Shown here: positions 8,695 through 18,222 of the stretch, in pieces
How positions within the stretch are numbered: the stretch's first letter is position 1
Layout of the letters: each line of letters opens with the position of its first letter
NCBI GenBank assembly: GCA_015231265.1
Contig: JADGBX010000005.1
Span: forward strand, 1-48,646
Reading direction: 5' to 3'
Source: Magnetococcales bacterium
Lineage (GTDB): Bacteria > Pseudomonadota > Magnetococcia > Magnetococcales > JADGBX01
Length of the DNA stretch: 48,646 bases
Program-made: the position numbers and the translations under genes
The notes under the pieces: model-generated
The model's input: the letters and a program-made list of their open reading frames with translations, nothing else
Told to the model about the DNA's origin: nothing
The model's database searches: none

Positions 8695-9741
8695 ATGACC
8701 AGCGACCCTGCGTCTCTGCAGGTGCGAACCATGCAGGAGGCCGATCGGGCAGCCTGGGATCGTTTCGTTCAGGACCATCCGGAAGGGACCTTTTTTCACC
8801 TTTCCGGTTGGCTGACCGTGTTGCGTGAGGCGTTCGGTCACCGAAGCCATGCCCTGCTTGTGGAGGATGCCTCTGGTATTCGCGGGCTCTTCCCTCTGGC
8901 ACGTATTCGGAGTGTTCTGTTTGGTGACGCGTTGATCTCTCTGCCCTTCTGTGTTTACGGTGGTGTGCTGGCCATTGATGAATCTGCCCGTCTTGCTCTG
9001 GAAGATGCGGCGATGGATCTGGCAAGAGAGTTGGCTGTCGATCATCTGGAAGTTCGTAATCAAACCCCGCGTCGTGATGACTGGCTACGTAAGGATCTCT
9101 ATGTGGGGTTCCGCAAGGAGATCGATCCCGATCCCAGTGTCAATCTCATGGCGATTCCCCGCAAGCAGCGCGCCGAAGTGCGTCGGGGTATCCGGAATGA
9201 ACTGGTCTCGGTTATCGAGAGTGATACCGATCGCTGTTGGCAGATCTATGCCGAGAGTGTTCGAAATCTGGGCACACCGGTCTTTTCAAGACGTTACTTC
9301 CGTGTTCTCAAAGAGGTGTTTGGTGAGGCGTGTGAAGCGCGTGTGGTAGAGAAGGATGGAGAAGCTGTCAGTGCCGTGTTGAGTTTCTACTATAAAAATG
9401 AGGTTCTTCCCTACTATGGGGGTGCTTTGTGGAGTGCGCGTCGTATCGGGGCGTATCCCTTCATGTACTGGGATCTCATGGGTTTTGCTGCTCGGGAGCA
9501 TGCAGCAACCCTGTTCGATTTTGGTCGTTCGAAGAAGGGGAGTGGATCCTATAATTTCAAACGCTATTATGGGTTCGAACCAACGCCGCTCGCCTACGAA
9601 TACCATCTTGTCAAAGCCGATAGCATGCCCAATGTCAGCCCGACTAATCCAAAGTATCGGCTGTTTATCGAGATGTGGAAGCGCTTGCCTGTTCCGGTCG
9701 CTTCAGCCCTTGGTCCCATGATTGCGCGTCATTTGGGTTAG
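8695..9741 (+). CDS. FemAB-like XrtA/PEP-CTERM-associated acyltransferase
   Basis: A 348-residue protein of the GNAT/FemAB superfamily as found in exosortase clusters (TIGR03019 type). The N-terminal part has the typical start, DFVQDHPEGTFFH-like, here RFVQDHPEGTFFHLSGW. A central segment IPRKQRAEVRRGIRNEL (about residues 154-170) and a C-terminal acetyltransferase-like fold with FDFGRSKKGSGSYNFKRYYGFEP (about 266-288) follow. FemAB relatives transfer amino acids from aminoacyl-tRNA to cell-wall precursors. The substrate of this subgroup is unknown and is presumed to be the EPS or a cell-surface component. A good GGAGGAG site precedes the ATG. It is the last recognisable EPS-cluster gene. Confidence 0.88.
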   Translation: MTSDPASLQVRTMQEADRAAWDRFVQDHPEGTFFHLSGWLTVLREAFGHRSHALLVEDASGIRGLFPLARIRSVLFGDALISLPFCVYGGVLAIDESARLALEDAAMDLARELAVDHLEVRNQTPRRDDWLRKDLYVGFRKEIDPDPSVNLMAIPRKQRAEVRRGIRNELVSVIESDTDRCWQIYAESVRNLGTPVFSRRYFRVLKEVFGEACEARVVEKDGEAVSAVLSFYYKNEVLPYYGGALWSARRIGAYPFMYWDLMGFAAREHAATLFDFGRSKKGSGSYNFKRYYGFEPTPLAYEYHLVKADSMPNVSPTNPKYRLFIEMWKRLPVPVASALGPMIARHLG

Positions 9742-9950
9742 CACTTTCTGGCCTGCTCTCTGGATCTGGCTGGCAGAGCTTGTTGTGGCGTAAAAATTGC
9801 AGAATCAGCCGTTATGTTCACGATGTCACAGTACAATTCCTTTCGAATCCGAGTTGTGGTTTGCGGAAAGGTCATCGTGGTTTCATTGTAGAATATTGAG
9901 TCTTTCGTTCGACTTTCGCTGTCTGCGCAGGAGTCTATAGGAGCGACGTC

Positions 9951-11963
9951 ATGTCGATGCAGTTCGGTAATTTCGGGATCAGAGTCCGGATCTGGATGTT
10001 GATCAGTTTGGCCCTGTTGTCTCTGGTCATTGTTGGTGTCGATGCTCTCTATACCATGCGCGGCATGATGATGGAGGATCGCCAGCTCAAAACCCGGCAT
10101 CTGGTAGAGAGTACCTATGGGATCCTGGAGACCTACTACCATCGGGAGCGCAGTGGAAAACTCACTCGCAAGGCTGCCCAGAAATTGGCACTCTCAGCGA
10201 TCAAGCGCATGCGTTATGACGCCAATGGCTATTATTGGATCAACGATACCGACGCCATCATGCTGCTGCACCCAATCAAGCCGGAGACAGTGGGCAAGGA
10301 TCTCTCATCACGTCAGGATCCCGACGGTAAGTATCTGTTTCGTGAGTTCGTCTCGGTAGCGAAGAGTTCCGGAGAGGGGTACGTCGACTATAAGTGGCCC
10401 AAACCGGAGCTGGATCGCGATGTGGACAAGGTCTCCTTCGTTAAACTGTTTCCAGCGTGGAATTGGGTTATCGGAACAGGGATCTATGTCGATGACGTCG
10501 ATACAGCTTTCTGGAACTTGGCTGTCAAGATGGTGGTGATCTTCACCATCGTGTTCTTGCTGCTTGGTGCTATTGGCTGGTGGATCGCTACCGGTATTAC
10601 CAAGCCGATGGATGAGCTGGTGCATGTGGCCAAGCAGGTCTCCCAGGGTAATCTCGGTATTCATGTCAATACCGATCATCCGGGCGAAGTGGGCCATCTG
10701 GCAACCTGCTTGGATAGAATGGTGACCGATCTGAATGGGATCTTTAAGGGGATCCAGAAACAGGCGAGTGGACTGGAAGAGGCGTCCTCCTCACTGCGGG
10801 ATGTCTCTGACAAGATGTCCGACGGTGTGCACGCTCTGAACGTGCAGTCGGAGCAGGCCAACAGTGTGGCGGAAGGACTGAAGGAGAATATGGAGAGCGT
10901 CTCCTCGGAGGTCCACTCTGCAGAGGAGCGCATGAGCGCGATCAACGCCGCCGCCGAGCAGGCCAACATGAACATGACCACTATTTCGGCAGCCGCCGAA
11001 GAGGCGAGCACCAACCTCAATACCGTGGCAGCCACCACTGAACAGGCGAGTACCAGTATGGCCCTGGTGCAGGAAGCGGCTGAAAGAACCAGCGGCAATG
11101 TCACCAATGTGGCCTCGGCAGTGGTCGGGATTAATCGCTCTCTTTCAGAGGTGCGCAAGCAGTGTGAGCAGGCCAGCACCGAGTCGCAGGACGCCAGTCA
11201 AAATGCATCGGGAAGTTCGGCGTTGATGGATCGTTTGGCCGGTTCGGCCCAGGAGATCGGCAAAGTGGTTGCCGTGATCAACAACATTGCTGAACAGACC
11301 AACATGTTGGCGTTGAACGCAGCCATTGAGGCCGCAGGTGCGGGTGAGGCGGGCAAAGGGTTCGCCGTGGTGGCCAATGAGGTGAAGGATCTGGCGCGTC
11401 AGACTGCAGAAGCGACCAAAATGATTTCTGAAAAGATCGATGAGATTCGGTCCCACTCCACTGAGGTTGCCAATGCATCTTCCGAGGTTTCCGAAATCGT
11501 TGAGCGGATTCGCGAGGCCAATGAAGAGATTCTCATGTCCGTGGATGACCAGAGTGCCAACGTCACTCAGGTTTCCACCTCCATGGATGATGTCTCCGAA
11601 GAGACCAGTGAAGTGACCAGACGGGTTGTGGAGTCCTCTGACGGCATCACCGAGGTGACACGCAATATGACGGAGATCGCTGCCGGTATCAGTGAAGTGA
11701 CGCGAAATGTTTCCGAGGCCTCTTCCGGTATCGATGAGATGGCTCGCAACGTCAGTGATGCCTCTTCAGCGGCATCCAGGATCTCAGGTACGGTGGATGA
11801 AGTGGCAGGATCCTCCGGAGAAATCGTCGACTCCGTGCATACGGTTCGCTCCACGGCCGGTGAGATCCGAGTCATGGGTGAGACTGTCAATGAACGTGCG
11901 GATAATCTCAGTTTCGTGGCAGGTGAGCTGTCACGGATGATCGCCCGTTTCAGACTCGACTGA
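9951..11963 (+). CDS. Methyl-accepting chemotaxis protein with single Cache domain
   Basis: A 670-residue transmembrane chemoreceptor. The first membrane segment is at about 13-31. A periplasmic sCache_2-type ligand domain follows (about 38-185; [15 protein letters not shown] and [15 protein letters not shown] are typical), then a second membrane segment (about 192-212), HAMP (about 213-266) and a long cytoplasmic coiled coil. The signalling tip is [30 protein letters not shown] (about 447-476), where the usual AARAGE is AAGAGE. The cytoplasmic coiled coil contains runs of short similar repeats ([38 protein letters not shown]). A strong AGGAG site lies 7 nt before the ATG. The ligand class is probably small carboxylates, but this is inference. 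Confidence 0.92.
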   Translation: MSMQFGNFGIRVRIWMLISLALLSLVIVGVDALYTMRGMMMEDRQLKTRHLVESTYGILETYYHRERSGKLTRKAAQKLALSAIKRMRYDANGYYWINDTDAIMLLHPIKPETVGKDLSSRQDPDGKYLFREFVSVAKSSGEGYVDYKWPKPELDRDVDKVSFVKLFPAWNWVIGTGIYVDDVDTAFWNLAVKMVVIFTIVFLLLGAIGWWIATGITKPMDELVHVAKQVSQGNLGIHVNTDHPGEVGHLATCLDRMVTDLNGIFKGIQKQASGLEEASSSLRDVSDKMSDGVHALNVQSEQANSVAEGLKENMESVSSEVHSAEERMSAINAAAEQANMNMTTISAAAEEASTNLNTVAATTEQASTSMALVQEAAERTSGNVTNVASAVVGINRSLSEVRKQCEQASTESQDASQNASGSSALMDRLAGSAQEIGKVVAVINNIAEQTNMLALNAAIEAAGAGEAGKGFAVVANEVKDLARQTAEATKMISEKIDEIRSHSTEVANASSEVSEIVERIREANEEILMSVDDQSANVTQVSTSMDDVSEETSEVTRRVVESSDGITEVTRNMTEIAAGISEVTRNVSEASSGIDEMARNVSDASSAASRISGTVDEVAGSSGEIVDSVHTVRSTAGEIRVMGETVNERADNLSFVAGELSRMIARFRLD

Positions 11964-12055
11964 TCTGTGAGCTGGTGTCGTCATCGTTAATATGGTTGCT
12001 GCATACGTGGACAGTGTTGAGAAGAAGGTGAGTGTGGCTGGGAGAGGGGATCGAC

Positions 12056-13168
12056 ATGTCGGATATTGAAGACCGACCGACGACTTTAGGACCTAGTGCG
12101 CGGAGAGGAGGAGGCTCCTCTCTCGACCGTATTCTGAAAGCGAATGACGTTTTCAGAAACGTTCATGCGCTTCGCAGCCGGTTGGAGCATCTTGGTAATG
12201 AGGGGGTGGAGATACTCTCTCAAACACAGGATGAAACGACAAAACAGTTGCAGGCATTTCTCGGTTCCCTTCGTGAACTCTCCTACCCTCTGGAGCAGTT
12301 GGCGCATCTCAGCCGTCCTGATCCGAATGAAATCGTCTTGGAGAAGGAGTTTTTTGATGCCCATCAACTCGTTTCGAGGATCTCTGATCGGCTGAGAAAT
12401 GTCGCAGAACAGCGCTCCATCAGCATTGAGAATGCCATCCCGGAACACACCCGTGTGCACGCCGATCCTCTGATGTTGGGAGAGGTGGTGACCAATCTTC
12501 TGTTCAATGCCATTCGCTTCAGTCCCAAAGGAGAAAAGGTCACACTCTTTCTGCCGAAAAAGGTTCGGCCAATTCTTGCTGTATGGAATCGTGGTGAAGG
12601 TATCAAACCCGACGTGATCGACGATCTGTTTGATCACACCAGGGATCACACCTACTCGGGTGGAACCTCCTGGCATCTGTTTGGGCTTCCGCTCTGCCAT
12701 GGGGTGATCGATGCGCACGGTGGACGGCTGCATGCCGAGTCTAAAGTGGGGGATGGCGTGGTGATGTCCATTCGGCTGCCATCGGCACGTCCTCGCGTGC
12801 TGGTGGTCGATGACTCCGAGATGGATCGTGACCTGATCAGCATGTACATTAGCACCATCGATGCCGACTGTATTCTCGCTGAAAATGGCGATGAGGTGTT
12901 GAAGATACTGGAGGATGGAATCGACAGTGACGGCAGCCTGCCTGATCTGATCATCAGCGATATCGTCATGCCGGGAATGGACGGTTTCGACCTTTTAGGT
13001 AAGATCAAACAGGTGAAGAGTCGGGCAAAGATCCCCGTGATCCTGGTTACTGGCGAAGAGAAGGTGGAGCAGCGGGTTCGGGGGTTTCGCATGGGAGCCG
13101 CGGATTTCGTCGTGAAACCGGTTGTCTCTCAAGATTTTATCGCCCGCGTCAGACACTGGATCGGATAG
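12056..13168 (+). CDS. Atypical kinase-like ATPase fused to a receiver domain
   Basis: About 370 residues, cytosolic. The central part is a GHKL ATPase domain: N-box VVTNLLFNAIRFS, a G1 box in which the usual aspartate is replaced (VWNRGEGIKPD), and a degenerate G2 region (GLPLCHGVIDAHGG). The preceding helical region (about 20-115) has no HELRTP-type H-box, so autophosphorylation at a canonical histidine is doubtful. The C-terminal receiver domain (about 250-370) is intact: VVDDSE acidic pair, phospho-acceptor Asp in IISDIVMPGMDG, LVTGEE, and Lys in VVKPV. The ATG at 12056 follows AGAGGGG at good spacing, so it is preferred over an upstream GTG at 12032. It follows the Cache MCP by 92 nt and may act in the same pathway. 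Confidence 0.82.
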   Translation: MSDIEDRPTTLGPSARRGGGSSLDRILKANDVFRNVHALRSRLEHLGNEGVEILSQTQDETTKQLQAFLGSLRELSYPLEQLAHLSRPDPNEIVLEKEFFDAHQLVSRISDRLRNVAEQRSISIENAIPEHTRVHADPLMLGEVVTNLLFNAIRFSPKGEKVTLFLPKKVRPILAVWNRGEGIKPDVIDDLFDHTRDHTYSGGTSWHLFGLPLCHGVIDAHGGRLHAESKVGDGVVMSIRLPSARPRVLVVDDSEMDRDLISMYISTIDADCILAENGDEVLKILEDGIDSDGSLPDLIISDIVMPGMDGFDLLGKIKQVKSRAKIPVILVTGEEKVEQRVRGFRMGAADFVVKPVVSQDFIARVRHWIG

Positions 13169-13206
13169 TACAAACCGGCAATTTCATAGAGTGACGTTGC
13201 CGGACT

Positions 13207-13244
13207 ATAAAAAAGCCCTGCCATTGGATACCAACGACAGGGCT
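13207..13244 (-). terminator. Intrinsic terminator of the hemerythrin MCP
   Basis: On the minus strand AGCCCTG pairs with CAGGGCT, extended by an inner TTGG/CCAA stem, and a run of six T follows. It lies 35 nt after the stop of the minus-strand MCP and between convergent genes. Confidence 0.85.
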
Positions 13245-13278
13245 ATCGATAAGCGAGTTTTCGCAGTGGATGTAAGCC

Positions 13279-15252
13279 TTATCTGACACCACACTTGTTC
13301 ATATACGCGCTGTACTGCTTGTCGGTACCCATGATGTGTTCCACCAACCAGGTTTTTAGAAAGCCCAGCAGCGGCGTTGCCACCGACATATCTCCCCCCT
13401 GAATCTTCTCCACATAGCGTTGAACCTGACCGACCAGCTTGCGATGGGCCTGAATATGGGCTTCCATATCCGGGTAGTCGTGCTGTTCGAACAGCTTCTC
13501 TTCATAGGCAAAGTGATCAACTGCATACTGCACCAGATTGGGCAGGAGGGTGCCAACGGCTCGATCGGCCTCACCGGCGTTGATGGCGGCATAGAGCTCA
13601 TTAAGCATGTTGACCAGTTGCAGATGTTGTCGGTCGATCTCTCGGATATTGACGCTCAAATCATCGACCCACTCCACCAACTTGCTGGTGTCGGTGGCAT
13701 CGGCTGCCAGGACACCGCCTTGGTTGGAAGAACCCGTGCCTGCTCCACCTGATTGGAAGAAAGCGACGGAGTTGTGCAGTTCACTGGCTTCAAAGGAGAG
13801 GTCGGTGATGGTCTCGTTCATCTGTTCGGCGCGGTTGGCGGCGCTCTGGATGCCGCTGTCCAGCGTCTGAACCGCCCCATTCACCTGCGCTGCGCCCTGA
13901 TCCTGCTCTTGGGATCCGGCAGAGATCTCTTCCACCAGAGAGGCGGTCTGTTGGATGGAAGGAACCAGCTTCTCAAGCAGGCTACCCGCTCGTTCCGCCA
14001 CCTGGGAGCTTTGAGAAGAGAGTGTTGTGATCTCACCCGCGGCATTTTGTGAGCGTTCCGCCAGTTTGCGCACCTCTGCGGCCACCACGGCGAATCCTTT
14101 GCCGTGTTCCCCGGCGCGGGCTGCCTCGATGGCGGCGTTCAGCGCCAGAAGATTGGTTTGACGGGCGATCTCTTCGATGATGGAGATCTTCTCGGAGATC
14201 TCACGCATGGCACCCATCGCTTCGGAGACCGCTTCACCGCTCTCTTTGGCCTCCTGGGCTGCACGATGGGCGATCTCTTTGGTCTGAATGGCATTTTCGG
14301 AGTTCTGGCGTATGTTTGCGCTCATCTCCTCCATGGCCGAAGAGGTCTCCTGGACCGAGGCAGCCTGTTCGGTTGCGGTTTTCATGAACTCCTGAGAGAT
14401 CTCTTCCAACTCACTGCTGCGATCGGCAACTTTGCCGGCAGACCCCTGAATATTTTCAATAATTTCCCGAAGCATCTGTGACATGGTCAGCATGGTGTTG
14501 AGCAGTATGCTCACTTCGTCCTGCCCCTTGGCGGGTTGGCATTTCACACTGAGATCGCCCTGGGCCAGACGCTGAAGATTGCTGCCACACTGCCGAAGAG
14601 GACGCACGATATCGGCGGTAACATAGAGGATGATGCCGATACTGATCAAACCGCCAAAGAGTGTAGCGAGCCACATGGCTAAATGGACTGCTTCGGTGGC
14701 TTCATTGATAGCAGCTTTGCTCTCTTCCAGATAGTGTGCTTGTCGTTCGCCGAGTGCGGCAATTGAGCTCTTCATGGTTTCGGAGTCCTCGTCGAACTCG
14801 CCCATGATCACATTGCCGGCTTCAATGCCCTCTTTCATATAGGCATTGGCCATGCGGGTTCCCGTGGCATAGAGGGCATCGAATGCTTTATTCAACGCGT
14901 CCAGAGTACGGAGCTGTTCACGATCATCCTGTGCCCGATAGGAGAGTTGGAGCTGTTCAGAACCTTGCTTGAACACTTCTGCAGCATCGCGGGCATCGTT
15001 GAAACCGTCAGGATTGTGCGTTGCCGAGACATCCGTCAGCCACTGTTGTACCTCAATGGTTGCTGCGACCATTTTGTCGATCGTCAGCATGTTGGGAATC
15101 GTGACCGTATCGAGTTCGTGCGTTGCTTCTTCTACAGTCGTGATCGACATATAGATATTAACGAAACCGATACCACCGATGATGCCGACCAGACCAAATG
15201 CAAAGAGCATCCGTTGCAGGATATTGAGTTTTGCGAGCATCTTCTCCCCCAT
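13279..15252 (-). CDS. Methyl-accepting chemotaxis protein with C-terminal hemerythrin domain
   Basis: About 657 residues. An N-terminal membrane segment is followed by a four-helix-bundle-type periplasmic region (about 35-180), a second membrane segment (about 190-212), HAMP, and the MCP signalling domain with the tip [27 protein letters not shown]. The last 130 residues form a bacteriohemerythrin domain with all seven expected di-iron ligands: [24 protein letters not shown] and [13 protein letters not shown]. Such domains bind O2 at a non-haem di-iron site, so the receptor probably reports oxygen (family knowledge, inference here). The ATG at 15252 follows GGAA and gives a short cytoplasmic start. 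A GTG at 15327 would add 25 residues but lacks a ribosome-binding site. Confidence 0.92.
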   Translation of the reverse strand: MGEKMLAKLNILQRMLFAFGLVGIIGGIGFVNIYMSITTVEEATHELDTVTIPNMLTIDKMVAATIEVQQWLTDVSATHNPDGFNDARDAAEVFKQGSEQLQLSYRAQDDREQLRTLDALNKAFDALYATGTRMANAYMKEGIEAGNVIMGEFDEDSETMKSSIAALGERQAHYLEESKAAINEATEAVHLAMWLATLFGGLISIGIILYVTADIVRPLRQCGSNLQRLAQGDLSVKCQPAKGQDEVSILLNTMLTMSQMLREIIENIQGSAGKVADRSSELEEISQEFMKTATEQAASVQETSSAMEEMSANIRQNSENAIQTKEIAHRAAQEAKESGEAVSEAMGAMREISEKISIIEEIARQTNLLALNAAIEAARAGEHGKGFAVVAAEVRKLAERSQNAAGEITTLSSQSSQVAERAGSLLEKLVPSIQQTASLVEEISAGSQEQDQGAAQVNGAVQTLDSGIQSAANRAEQMNETITDLSFEASELHNSVAFFQSGGAGTGSSNQGGVLAADATDTSKLVEWVDDLSVNIREIDRQHLQLVNMLNELYAAINAGEADRAVGTLLPNLVQYAVDHFAYEEKLFEQHDYPDMEAHIQAHRKLVGQVQRYVEKIQGGDMSVATPLLGFLKTWLVEHIMGTDKQYSAYMNKCGVR

Positions 15253-15708
15253 GGATTTCCATCGATCTGCGATTATTGGCAGAGATGGTTGATTGGAATC
15301 CACTGTGTCTTGGACGTACGCGTTCACGCAATGTGAATGTACAGGTGTTCAGCCCATGCACCCTGATAATGAAACTCTGCAGTGCATGTCGCAGCCCCTC
15401 AACTGCATGTGGACTGTACACAATGAGTAAGACTTCAGAAGACAAGATGACGTGGAATCGTGTCTATTGCAAGGAGCAATTCGCGTAAATTAATCTTTAA
15501 AGAACATGCAATAATTGTTGTTTTTGATTGGACAAAAAAACGTGCCTGTCATTGGAGTTACCCATTGTCAGGCACGTATTGTCAGATCTTCCCCCACGAA
15601 AGAACACACTGTGTATAAAGCACGATACACGATTATGAGCCAAACATGTATCATGGGAAGAATGAATAGATCGTAATAATGCAAGAAATATATGTGTAAT
15701 TGTTTGTC
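15253..15708. other. Intergenic region with terminator and MCP promoter region
   Basis: This stretch of 456 nt holds the terminator at 15533-15577 and the leader of the hemerythrin MCP. No further gene is visible, and no promoter could be picked with confidence. Confidence 0.5.
15533..15577 (-). terminator. Intrinsic terminator of the hybrid kinase gene
   Basis: On the minus strand ACGTGCCTG pairs perfectly with CAGGCACGT, with further pairing inside (CAATGGG/CCAATG), followed by a run of about seven T. It lies 132 nt downstream of the kinase stop. Confidence 0.85.
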
Positions 15709-18096
15709 CTACACAGTACTGTTAGGAGTGTTCTTGCGATCCTGTAGCATGGTCAGAAGAGCGTGTGAAACCTTGGAAAGCTGCTCTTCCATTGTTTCCA
15801 TGTGTGTCGTGAACAGATCCGGCTCGTAGGAGCCTCCGCTTGATGCCGCCTTGGCCTGAGTTTCTACTGCAAGGGCCGTCTTGGTCAGTTGGGTGGCGCC
15901 GATGGTTGCACTTTGCGACTTCAGAGTGTGTGCAGGACGGATGATCGTCTCAGGATCCTTGTTGTCGATCCCTTGGCGAATGGCCTGCAGATGTTTTGGC
16001 GCCGACTGAAGGAAGGTGTTGATGATTTTCTCAAACGCTCCAGGAGTCTGTTGCAGGCTCTCCTGCAGGATGGAGAGACGTTCCGGATCAATGAGATCAT
16101 GGGACGACAGATGATACTGTGAGAGGGGTGTTGCTGTGTGCTTCCCCTCTTCAGTGCGTCGTTGATCAGACGATGAATCGGGTGGATCAAGGATCAGGGA
16201 ATCCTCGCCGCCGCCACTGAACCAGACCGGTCCTGTTGTATTCGAGGAGGAGGAGGCCGACTGCTGGTCGGGTTTGGTCGAAGCAACGCCCGTCCAGCGC
16301 AGCAGCATCTTATGAACACTCTCCGTGTTGATGGGTTTGGTCAGAACATCATCCATACCGGATGCAAGACACTGTTCGTGATCCCTGCGGAAGGCGTTGG
16401 CGGTTGTTGCGATGATCGGTAAGCGCTCTTTACCCTTTTCGACGTTTTCACGAGCGCGATAGTGTTGCGTTGCCGCATAGCCGTCCATCTCCGGCATGTT
16501 GCAGTCCATGAATATCAGATCAAACCGTTCCTGTTCCAGCCGTTCTACGGCTTCACGACCATTGCAGGCCATCTGGAATGTGGTGATGCCCAGTCCGTTG
16601 AGAATACCGCTGATCACCATCTGATTGACACCATCATCTTCCACAACAAGAATCCGAACGCCATCCGGGATGCTCAGCGCAGGCGACGTCAACGCTTCAC
16701 TGTGTTCCATCGCGATATTCGGAGAATCCGTTGCTGGAAGAGGCAGGGATACGGTAAAGAGGGTGCCTGTGCCGGGGGTCGTATCAACCTGAATCGTGCC
16801 GTTCATCTGCATGATGATCCGTCTGCTGATGGTCAGTCCCAATCCCGTGCCGCCATAGCGTCGGGTCGTTGAACTGTCCGCCTGGGTGAAGGGTTGAAAC
16901 AGACGTGCCTTTTGAGCGTCGTCCATGCCGATGCCCGTATCTTCCACCTGGAAGACAATAGCGTCGTCACTCTTGCCTGGGATAACACGCAGTGATACTG
17001 CTCCCTCTTCAGTGAACTTCAAAGCGTTGGAGAGAAGATTCATCAGAATTTGCCGCAGCCGTGTGGAGTCCCCCGTGACCCATGTCGGGAGATCTTCGGA
17101 GATATGGGTGATGAAGCGAATACGCTGTTGATGTGCCAGTTCCTCGAACATCTCCGACAGGTGTTGCAGGCTGTGCTGTAGATTGAAGGGTATCGTCTCC
17201 AGTTCAAGCCGGTCGGCTTCGATTTTCGAGAGATCGAGAATATTGCTGATGATCTCAAGCAGAGTCTCTCCGGAGGTGCGCAGTGTCTGCATGTAGCGCC
17301 ACTGTTGATCGGTCAACTGCGTAGTCGCCAGGAGTTCAGCCATGCCGAGCACGCCATTGAGCGGTGTCCGGATCTCATGGCTCATGGTGGCCAGGAAACG
17401 GCTTTTAGCACGATTGGCTTCATCTGCCGTCTCTTTGGCGCGCAGATTGGCTTCGGAGAGTTTGCGTTCCGTGATCTCCTCCAGAAACAGAATGCTCCCA
17501 TCCCGGCTCTCCACCGACTCTTTCCAGGGGTGGCTTTCCCAGCGGATCCACCCCTCGTCGCCTCCGGGCATGACAATCTGTTCCTCATCACACCGGTGCT
17601 GCTGTCCGTCCAGGGTGCTTTCCAGAAGTGTTCGCCACCTGGGATCATTGCTGCTGGATTCCAGGATATCGGTGTGGAGATGGCCGACGTAGGTGGATTC
17701 TTGGAGGTGAAAGAGCTGCTGCCAACGGCGACTTGCCATCAGATAGCGCCCGTCATGGCCGAACATCGCCACGGCGGCCGGAGCGTGTTCGACGAAAAAA
17801 GTCAGACGACGGGTGGTGTGTTGCAGCGCTTCGTTGAGCAGACGCATCCGTCGGGCTACCAGTGCGACATACCCCAAAAGGCAGGCAATTGCCGCAGGAA
17901 TGATGCCGTCGATATGCCATTGGGGATAACGTTGAGTCAGAGAGACCAGATAGCTGAACAGTTCATGCCGGTCGAACGACCAAAAAGCCGCTGCAAACAG
18001 CAGAAGTGCCAGACTCTTTTCTCGAATCAACCAGCGTGAATGCCATGCCTGGATCCGGTGTTCCTCTCTGTTTCGGGACATGGGTGCAGGGTCCAT
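15709..18096 (-). CDS. Hybrid sensor histidine kinase (PAS-HisKA-HATPase-REC-HPt)
   Basis: A 795-residue membrane-bound phosphorelay kinase of the BarA/ArcB architecture. Two N-terminal membrane segments lie at about 27-48 and 63-80. A PAS domain follows (about 95-210; FFVEHAPAAVAMFGHDGRY). The H-box MSHEIRTPLNGVLGMAE carries the phospho-histidine, and the ATPase domain has an N-box (LMNLLSNALKFTEEG) and G-boxes (VEDTGIGMDD, YGGTGLGLTIS). The receiver has an EDD acidic cluster and the acceptor Asp in FMDCNMPEMDG. The C-terminal HPt domain has its histidine in AHTLKSQSATIG (about 735). The whole His-Asp-His relay is present, so the output regulator is elsewhere or is the NarL-type regulator at 21306. 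An alternative start at 18081 is possible, since neither start has a strong ribosome-binding site. Confidence 0.92.
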   Translation of the reverse strand: MDPAPMSRNREEHRIQAWHSRWLIREKSLALLLFAAAFWSFDRHELFSYLVSLTQRYPQWHIDGIIPAAIACLLGYVALVARRMRLLNEALQHTTRRLTFFVEHAPAAVAMFGHDGRYLMASRRWQQLFHLQESTYVGHLHTDILESSSNDPRWRTLLESTLDGQQHRCDEEQIVMPGGDEGWIRWESHPWKESVESRDGSILFLEEITERKLSEANLRAKETADEANRAKSRFLATMSHEIRTPLNGVLGMAELLATTQLTDQQWRYMQTLRTSGETLLEIISNILDLSKIEADRLELETIPFNLQHSLQHLSEMFEELAHQQRIRFITHISEDLPTWVTGDSTRLRQILMNLLSNALKFTEEGAVSLRVIPGKSDDAIVFQVEDTGIGMDDAQKARLFQPFTQADSSTTRRYGGTGLGLTISRRIIMQMNGTIQVDTTPGTGTLFTVSLPLPATDSPNIAMEHSEALTSPALSIPDGVRILVVEDDGVNQMVISGILNGLGITTFQMACNGREAVERLEQERFDLIFMDCNMPEMDGYAATQHYRARENVEKGKERLPIIATTANAFRRDHEQCLASGMDDVLTKPINTESVHKMLLRWTGVASTKPDQQSASSSSNTTGPVWFSGGGEDSLILDPPDSSSDQRRTEEGKHTATPLSQYHLSSHDLIDPERLSILQESLQQTPGAFEKIINTFLQSAPKHLQAIRQGIDNKDPETIIRPAHTLKSQSATIGATQLTKTALAVETQAKAASSGGSYEPDLFTTHMETMEEQLSKVSHALLTMLQDRKNTPNSTV

Positions 18097-18222
18097 TTCA
18101 AAACAGCATTCTTGGGGTCTGGCACGACTCCGTACCGTATCCGACTCAGAGGAGCGGTCAGTGACGACGTGTGATGCCAGAGCGTTAACAGTGAAGAATC
18201 TTCCTTGGTTCGAAGGTGTGGT

